From CAWDPQ01 sp049642465 (GTDB lineage: Bacteria; Acidobacteriota; Vicinamibacteria; Vicinamibacterales; 2-12-FULL-66-21): a stretch of DNA of 64,000 nucleotides. A model generated the notes under the pieces. The model was not told the DNA's origin, ran no database searches, and was given only the letters and a program-made list of their open reading frames with translations. Shown here piece by piece: positions 58,124-64,000 of the stretch. The first letter of the stretch is position 1. Every line of letters starts with the position of its first letter. Both the position numbers and the translations under genes were made by a program. Where the stretch lies: positions 1 through 64,000 of the forward strand of contig JBAROV010000100.1 of the NCBI GenBank assembly GCA_049642465.1, written 5' to 3'.

Positions 58124-61023
58124 AATGCCTGTCCGATGCTGAAATGCAAAGCCGAGCGCCGCTCGCTCTCGCGTCGATCCATCTTGAAACCAAGGTCGAG
58201 CCGGATTGGTCCGATCGGCGAACGATAGCGGACGCCAAAGCCCAGGCTCCCGCGCAGCTCGCCGAAATCGAACGCCGTGACCCGGTTGAACACGTTGCCG
58301 CCGTCCATGAACACCGCCATTCCAATGTCGCCCCAGACGGGGACTCGAAGCTCTGCGTTCAGGATGAGGACGGCGTTCCCACCCTTGGGGAATCCCTGAG
58401 CGCTGATGGTGTCGGGCGTCGCGACCGAGTCGAGCGCAAACCCCCGAATGCTCGTGTCTCCACCGGCAAAGAACCGTTCACTGGCTGGCAGATCCTCGAT
58501 GGTCTCGAATTCGTCAGGAATGGCTTCACCGTTTTCATCAACGGCTTGCACCGTGCGCGCAAACCCGTCAGCGAGCCCGGTGGCGGCGCGCGTCGCAAAG
58601 ACCACGCGCGGTGCGCCGGGCATCGGCGTGAACCAGTAACCCTGGATGTAGCTCTTCACGAAACCCACTTGGCCCCCAATCGTACGGGCGGCCAGGCTGC
58701 CTTCAACGCTGATGAACGTGCCTCGACTCGGCTCGGCCACATCGTCGCGCGTGTCGCGCGCAACGGCGCCGGAGATGGTGGACAGTCGGACCTGCGGGAA
58801 CAAGCGATCGATCGTCGCGACATCCTGGCCGGTCAGCCGTTCGTCGTATGTCTTGGTCGTCCCGAGCGCATACCGCGCGCTGCTGCGGATGGAAGGGGTC
58901 AGACGGCGCAGAAATTCAATATTGACGCCCTTTCGCGTGAAGTTGAAACTGGAGCGGATCCCTTGTTCGGCAGCACCCGTCAACGTGAGATCGGCGTTCC
59001 AGCCGAACGCCCGCGGCTCACGGTAGGTGCCGACGATTCGATACTCGCTGAATCCAAACCCCTGTCCGTCCTGCGCTGGATCGTCCGGCGCGTCCTTGGG
59101 CCTGACGCTCACGCGGGTGTAAAGATTGACGGACCGGTTCCTGCCGCCAAGATTGCGACGTCCAACTTCGAAAAACCCTCGCGGCGCCCATTCGATCCGC
59201 TCTTCGGCCAGTCCTTCGGGGCCGGCCCGACGTAGCCGTCGCGTCAATTCGACTCCACCACCGTAGCCCAGGCTGGTCGCGGGCGCTTCTTCCACAGTCA
59301 CCACGACGTCACGACGCTCGGCTCCACCGTGCGCCAGCTCGGTGATGTTGATGCGGCGAAACAGCCCCAGGGCGCTCAATCGGCGGCGGCTCTCGATCAT
59401 GTCCTGCAGCCCGAGCGGCGCTCCGGATCGCAGGAGGATCTCCTGACGTATCAAATCGGCATCGGTTCGTTGATTGCCGACGATGATGACGTGATCTACT
59501 CTGGTCTGCGGGCCTTCGCGGATGGAAAAGAGCAAATCCACGCGACTGCGATCAGCGCTGATTGTGGGACGGACCGTGACTTCCACGCCCGCATAACCGA
59601 GATTCAGATACTCGAGCAGGATCGCGTCACGATCGGCAGCAGCCGCCGGTTCGTACCAGGCCGCCCCCGGTTTCGATTGCAGCTTTTGCCGCAGCTCGGC
59701 CTCGGGGATCTGTTGCGTTCCGCTCAAGCTGACGTTGCCGATCGTCGCTCGCGGCCCTTCAACGATGACGATGGAGGGACGCACTCGGCCTTCCCCCGAC
59801 AGCCCGACTTCGGTGACTGCCGGCTTCACGTCAACCCAGGCAAAACCCCGCGCGCGATACAGCTGCCGGATAGCGCCGACTGCTGCATCGAGCTCTGCTG
59901 AGGTGAAGACCTCACCCACCGCCAGCGGCACGAGCGGCTGCAGCTCCAGCAACGACACGGCTGACGCACCGGTGATTTCGATCTCCGACACGCGGTAGAC
60001 CGGCCCTTTGCGAATGGTGAAGACAATCTCCAGCTCGTCCGCTTTTTCGCGTTGATCGACCGTGACGTCGGCCTTCCAGTAACCCTGCGCGTGCAGATAA
60101 TCACGGATACGCTGAGCCGAGTCTTCGCGCAAATCCTCGTCTGCGGTGCCTTCGCGCTCGATCGGCACCAAGTCTTTCAGCCGATCGGCGGGAAGGGTGT
60201 CGCCGACGAACGTGACGCGGACGAGCGGTCCCGATTGAACGTCGATCGTCAGATCGGCGCGGGTCTGATCGTCAGAGAGCTGCGCGGTGTGCGTGGCCCC
60301 CGCCTGGTAGTACCGGCTCTTCTTCAGGTCGTTCACGAAATCAGTCAGCCGTCGCTGAAGTACCGCTCGCTCGTAGGGCCGTCCTTGTGCGAGGCCGAGG
60401 CGGTTCACCACGACGGCGTGTGTCGCACGCGGTTGTCCCGAAACGACGACGGTACCGATGATGGCGCGTGGTCCCGCCGCGACCTCGAACGCGAGGATTG
60501 TCCGATCCGGATCGTGCAGCTCGGTCGCCACGGGCCGCACCTTCGCGTCGAAGTAGCCGTGGTCTTCGTACAACTGTTCGAGCACGCGCGCGACCTCGGC
60601 GGCCCGCCCGACGGGCGGTGTCGCACCGAACCGCTCCGTCATCGCGCCGCGCAACAGACCTTCGGAGAGGCCAAGAGTTCCGGTGAAGTTCACTCGCTCG
60701 ACGTGATGCAGCGGAACGAGGTTGTAGCGGAGCTCCACTCCGCCGGCAGTGTCCACCGCCTCGACCTGAATGTCCTGAAAACGTCCGAGGCTATAGAGGT
60801 GGGTAATCGATTCCCGGACCTTTGCGAGCGACAGAGGTTCCCCTTGCCGCGTTTCGATGAGATCGGTGAGCAGCAGTTCATTGGCTGGAGCGCGTTCAAT
60901 GAGGACGTGCACGCTCGCGACTGGGCGTCCGGAATAGCTGGCGACTGACACCTGCCCGAACGCAGCGGTGCCAGGCACGAGCCAGAACGTGAACAGAGCC
61001 GGGATCGCGAACCGCACCCGCAT
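58120..61023 (-). CDS. Omp85-superfamily outer-membrane assembly protein (BamA/TamA-like)
   Basis: 967 residues: signal peptide (AIPALFTFWLVPGTAAFGQ), a string of about six POTRA domains to ~580 (each with patterns such as LYSLGRFQDIQVEAV, YDHGYFDAK-like turns and YLNLGYAGVEVTVRPT), then a 16-strand Omp85 barrel with the diagnostic TSIRGF motif (~835) and a terminal Phe (SIGQAF). The longer POTRA array and tight linkage with tamB suggest a TamA-like or fused role; BamA cannot be excluded. Overlaps tamB by TGATG and the SurA-like gene by TTGA, so the three products are made together. Confidence 0.9.
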   Translation of the reverse strand: MRVRFAIPALFTFWLVPGTAAFGQVSVASYSGRPVASVHVLIERAPANELLLTDLIETRQGEPLSLAKVRESITHLYSLGRFQDIQVEAVDTAGGVELRYNLVPLHHVERVNFTGTLGLSEGLLRGAMTERFGATPPVGRAAEVARVLEQLYEDHGYFDAKVRPVATELHDPDRTILAFEVAAGPRAIIGTVVVSGQPRATHAVVVNRLGLAQGRPYERAVLQRRLTDFVNDLKKSRYYQAGATHTAQLSDDQTRADLTIDVQSGPLVRVTFVGDTLPADRLKDLVPIEREGTADEDLREDSAQRIRDYLHAQGYWKADVTVDQREKADELEIVFTIRKGPVYRVSEIEITGASAVSLLELQPLVPLAVGEVFTSAELDAAVGAIRQLYRARGFAWVDVKPAVTEVGLSGEGRVRPSIVIVEGPRATIGNVSLSGTQQIPEAELRQKLQSKPGAAWYEPAAAADRDAILLEYLNLGYAGVEVTVRPTISADRSRVDLLFSIREGPQTRVDHVIIVGNQRTDADLIRQEILLRSGAPLGLQDMIESRRRLSALGLFRRINITELAHGGAERRDVVVTVEEAPATSLGYGGGVELTRRLRRAGPEGLAEERIEWAPRGFFEVGRRNLGGRNRSVNLYTRVSVRPKDAPDDPAQDGQGFGFSEYRIVGTYREPRAFGWNADLTLTGAAEQGIRSSFNFTRKGVNIEFLRRLTPSIRSSARYALGTTKTYDERLTGQDVATIDRLFPQVRLSTISGAVARDTRDDVAEPSRGTFISVEGSLAARTIGGQVGFVKSYIQGYWFTPMPGAPRVVFATRAATGLADGFARTVQAVDENGEAIPDEFETIEDLPASERFFAGGDTSIRGFALDSVATPDTISAQGFPKGGNAVLILNAELRVPVWGDIGMAVFMDGGNVFNRVTAFDFGELRGSLGFGVRYRSPIGPIRLDLGFKMDRRESERRSALHFSIGQAF

Positions 61024-64000
61024 CAGAAGCTGCGCCGCACTCGAAGGTCGATGGCGAACGTGCTATCCCCGATCTGCGTCAGAACGAAACCGAATCGATC
61101 GCTCTGGTCGTATTCGAGCACGATGATCTGGCTTCGATCGGCGATTCCGAGCGCACGCGAGTACATGAGAAACGCACGCGGTGATATCCGCTTGCCGAGC
61201 GTCAGGCGTGCGGATGTCTGTAGAGGATCGTTCTCATTACCTATCGTCGGCGTCACCTGTGCCGTGTCCAGGCCGAATGTTTCCTCAACGACGCGGCGCA
61301 CCGGGGTGGAAATGGGGCTGGCAATCAGGCGCGCGCCGGCCGCTCGGATCAGTGCCTGTTTGGCTTCGGTTTCCGCGCCCGGCCTCAGAGCCCGAAGCTC
61401 CGCGTCCTGGACGTTTGTCGTTTGGCCGAACAGCAGCGCCACGATGTCGATTTCCGGCAGCGGCGGATCGGAGTTGAGCGACATCGAGAATCGGTTCGGC
61501 GTGCCGTTGACGGCGAGCGTCACCCGGTAGGTCTGGGAAGGCACCCGCACGCGTGTCTCGGCCTCGATGTCGAAGAGCGGTTCGATGCGGCCGGCCGGAT
61601 TGAGGAAATCGATCGTCCCTCGCGTGACCAGGTAGCGGTTGCCTTCGAAAACAATGTCTCCCCGGTTGATCTCCGCGTGACCGAAGAGCAGCGGCTTCTC
61701 GTAGGTCCCCTGCAGCCTGAGTTCCGCGCTGGAGTAGACATGGGCGATGTTGTTTTCGAGGCGCAGCGCTGACGCCGGCGCATTCACCTGGATGTCGAAC
61801 CTGAGAGGAAACGCTGGAGTCGTCGAGGCGGGACCCGCGATGCTTGAACCGCCGCCGAGCTCGAAAAGGTTCGGGTCGACTTCGAAACGCCTCGTCCAGA
61901 CCGCGTCACGGACCGTGACAACGCCACCGAGAATGGGCGACGTGGCGCTGCCGCGGAGCCACAGGTCTGCGTCGACAACGGAATTGAACCCCTCCGGGTA
62001 GCGGACACGCATTTGCTCGCCCGTCGCCGTGAGGCTGAGTTCCCCGATAGCAAACCCATTCAACGCGATGCGCCCGCCGAAGTTCACCTGACCCTGGCCC
62101 AGCCGCGCCGACACATCGTCCATGCGGATGCCACCGGCGTCGAACGAGATCGTCCCGTTGATCGCCTCGAGTGCGTGCGGCAGCGACATGTGACGCACGC
62201 GGCCATCTGCGATGCGCGCGTTCCCGGAAAACACCGGCTTGGAAAGTGGTCCGGTAATGCGCGCGCTCAGGGCGGCATTGCCACGGCTCCGCAGGTTCCG
62301 GAAGAACGCCTGGAGGATGCCGAGGTTCGCGTCCCCTTTCGCTTCGATGTTGATGGAGCCGTCGTGCAACGCGACACTGCCGCCGAGCTCGAGCTGCGTT
62401 CCGTCGCCGACCAGGCGCAGCCGCGTGATGTCGAGCGTATGCCGATCGAGCAGCAACTGAATCGGACCGTCGTTCTTGAGCGGGTAGTCGAACAGCTTCA
62501 GGTCGAGCCGTTCGACGCGTGTGTCCACGACGAGATGATCGATGTCCGCAAGTTCACCGACGACACGGACCGTGCCATCGGCGACGGCCGTGGCAAACGG
62601 CGACAGACCCGGCTGGACGAATCGCAGGTACGGATCCAGCGACGTGTCGGCAAAGCGCAGGCTCATTTCCGCATCCATCTCTGGCGTGAGCGCCAGTCGC
62701 CCGGATCCGGAAACCGACAACCGCGGCGATGCCGCTTCCATGTCTGCCGTCAGGAGATCGCCGCGAAGGGCGAGGCGCGCGGTCAGGGCACCGATGCCTT
62801 CGTCTCCGGCAAACAAGTCATCGACTCTCAGCTTCACATCGTATCGAGGGGACTCGAATGTGCCGGCTCCATTCGCGTTAAACTGGAGCAGGCCCGACAG
62901 AGGCGCCCGCGGCAGCTTGACCGTGGCCAACGACTCGACTGGAATTCGCCGGCCATCAACGTTGAAGGAGTAATTGCCGTCCCAGCCAACCCAGGCCGCA
63001 CCAGTAGCACTTCCGGTGGCCTTCGTGATCTCCAGTCCATCGAGACGTACCCCGGTGCCCTCGAAACGAAGGGACGATTGCGCCAGGTCGAATGTCTCGC
63101 CGTACGCCACGCCCTTTTCGATGATCAGGCGTCCGTAGCCGAACGGCGTTTCGTAGTTCCCGTATACGTGATAGTCGCCTGAGACGAGGCCCTCCATCGG
63201 GTAGTCGTCGAGCTCGAACGCGTGTCGAAGGTCCCGCAGCGGCCGCCGTGTGATGCGGACGCGCGCGTTGATTTCCTCGCCATGATCCTTGCGCGGATAG
63301 CCAAGCGAAAACTGGCCGTCCGCGACAATTTCCGAATCGCCGGATTGCAGCACCGCGCTCTTGACGAACGCGTACGAGTTTTCGATCACGAGATCGGCGC
63401 GCCCGCGACCCCAGACAACGTCCCAGGCGCGCATCTGGTTGCCGTTGAACACGCCTTCGATGCGCGGCTTGGTGAAGGCGTTCAACATCACGCCGTCGAA
63501 CTCGCCATACCCGCCAATGGGGATTGCGCCCGTGGATGACCCGAAGACTGTCATGATGCCGGCAAGGACCCTGTCGCTCTCCTGCCAGTCCAGACTGGTG
63601 ACGTGAAACGGAATGTGCGACCGTTCCCCAAAAGCCGTACGTCCGTGAAACTCCACGTAGGTCTTCGGGGTCGCCGCCCAGCTTTCGTCGAGGAGGATCC
63701 AGTCAGGATCGAGCCGATACCCGATACGTCCGCCAACTGGCAGGTAACCGAGGGACGCTCGTGAGTTGAAAGGGCCCGCCTCAAGCGGCAGGGCGGCTTC
63801 GGCCTCGGCGGCTTCAACCTGTTGCGCGCGCGTCATCAGGCTGACTCCGTCTGGCGGCCTCACGGTGACGTCGCCCTGCCCACGTTTCGCTGCCCACCTG
63901 CCGAGCGGCCAGGTGAGGAAGTTCTGACCGGTCGCGCGTCCGGCGAGTCGCAACCCCTCGGTCTCGAGAAAATCGGTCAGTCTGGCCAAATCGACGTTTA
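61023..64000 (-). CDS. tamB: TamB/DUF490-family translocation and assembly protein (5' end outside window)
   Basis: At least 991 residues; the frame is open to the window edge with no start (the TTG at 63989 is internal), so the N-terminal anchor and earlier repeats are missing. The visible part is the long beta-taco repeat region (e.g. LSVSGSGRLALTPEMDAEM) and the C-terminal DUF490 domain, with GDIVFEGNRYLVTRGTIDFLNP, ALLFGQTTNVQDAELRAL and a final barrel-associated stretch AIDLRVRRSF. TamB spans the periplasm, moves phospholipids and works with Omp85 proteins. The gene is upstream of the Omp85 gene with TGATG overlap. Confidence 0.93.
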   Translation of the reverse strand, partial: NVDLARLTDFLETEGLRLAGRATGQNFLTWPLGRWAAKRGQGDVTVRPPDGVSLMTRAQQVEAAEAEAALPLEAGPFNSRASLGYLPVGGRIGYRLDPDWILLDESWAATPKTYVEFHGRTAFGERSHIPFHVTSLDWQESDRVLAGIMTVFGSSTGAIPIGGYGEFDGVMLNAFTKPRIEGVFNGNQMRAWDVVWGRGRADLVIENSYAFVKSAVLQSGDSEIVADGQFSLGYPRKDHGEEINARVRITRRPLRDLRHAFELDDYPMEGLVSGDYHVYGNYETPFGYGRLIIEKGVAYGETFDLAQSSLRFEGTGVRLDGLEITKATGSATGAAWVGWDGNYSFNVDGRRIPVESLATVKLPRAPLSGLLQFNANGAGTFESPRYDVKLRVDDLFAGDEGIGALTARLALRGDLLTADMEAASPRLSVSGSGRLALTPEMDAEMSLRFADTSLDPYLRFVQPGLSPFATAVADGTVRVVGELADIDHLVVDTRVERLDLKLFDYPLKNDGPIQLLLDRHTLDITRLRLVGDGTQLELGGSVALHDGSINIEAKGDANLGILQAFFRNLRSRGNAALSARITGPLSKPVFSGNARIADGRVRHMSLPHALEAINGTISFDAGGIRMDDVSARLGQGQVNFGGRIALNGFAIGELSLTATGEQMRVRYPEGFNSVVDADLWLRGSATSPILGGVVTVRDAVWTRRFEVDPNLFELGGGSSIAGPASTTPAFPLRFDIQVNAPASALRLENNIAHVYSSAELRLQGTYEKPLLFGHAEINRGDIVFEGNRYLVTRGTIDFLNPAGRIEPLFDIEAETRVRVPSQTYRVTLAVNGTPNRFSMSLNSDPPLPEIDIVALLFGQTTNVQDAELRALRPGAETEAKQALIRAAGARLIASPISTPVRRVVEETFGLDTAQVTPTIGNENDPLQTSARLTLGKRISPRAFLMYSRALGIADRSQIIVLEYDQSDRFGFVLTQIGDSTFAIDLRVRRSF

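Noticed and set aside
58144..59235. Plus-strand 363-codon frame antisense to the Omp85 gene
   Set aside because: No homology pattern; explained by high third-position GC of the real gene.

Overview
The window is GC-rich, tightly packed bacterial chromosome. Gene content points to a Gram-negative, aerobic, probably soil-dwelling member of the Acidobacteriota (Vicinamibacteria-like). This is an inference from family content: an Oar-type TonB receptor with a carboxypeptidase-regulatory N-terminus, a giant tricorn-type S41 peptidase, Tat-exported Gfo/Idh/MocA oxidoreductases, exported PQQ dehydrogenases, a class II (B12) ribonucleotide reductase and a TamB/Omp85 outer-membrane operon. I see no rRNA, tRNA, CRISPR, prophage or insertion sequence. 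Both ends cut genes: the C-terminal part of an Lhr-type helicase on the left and the C-terminal part of TamB on the right.

Layout. 1-7349: Lhr fragment, exported oligogalacturonate-lyase-like propeller, exported phosphodiesterase and DUF5996 gene, ZnF-UBP mini-protein, lipid kinase and metallophosphoesterase. 7321-12750: a urate degradation island in two divergent arms (uricase, allantoinase, HIU hydrolase and a DUF6986 aldolase-like protein on the minus strand; allantoicase and OHCU decarboxylase on the plus strand) whose start codons share the palindrome CATG. It takes urate to ureidoglycolate plus urea; no ureidoglycolate lyase, transporter or regulator is in the window. 12781-17482: a LecA-like lectin and a coupled trio of exported PQQ sugar dehydrogenase, dihaem cytochrome c and PQQ alcohol-type dehydrogenase. 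17707-24900: PhoX, a threonine-dehydratase-like enzyme, a glucarate-dehydratase-like enolase, a cupin and two Tat-exported oxidoreductases. 25018-31667: TonB receptor facing a tricorn-like peptidase tail to tail. 31787-37888: cupin/Dam-type methylase pair, a catalytically dead HtrA-like protein next to a truncated-receiver LuxR regulator, an M24 peptidase, an exported PQQ-like propeller and a 49-residue conserved mini-protein. 38251-41052: nrdJ with two NrdR-like boxes and a terminator. 41328-45313: lipoprotein and a sigma-54 two-component system. 45445-57463: lipoprotein, CPBP protease and a long glycan-assembly run (three GT-C type membrane proteins, four GT4 glycosyltransferases, one methyltransferase). 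57473-64000: tamB, Omp85 and a SurA-like chaperone as one coupled operon.

What deserves a second look: the all-dead HtrA/pseudo-receiver pair (33195-34497); the CATG-shared divergent starts and the unassigned DUF6986 enzyme of the urate island; the tandem NrdR boxes at exactly 32-bp spacing; four families of short dispersed or periodic repeats lodged just behind gene ends; and a recurrent -10-like hexamer 6-9 nt before start codons that suggests leaderless mRNAs.
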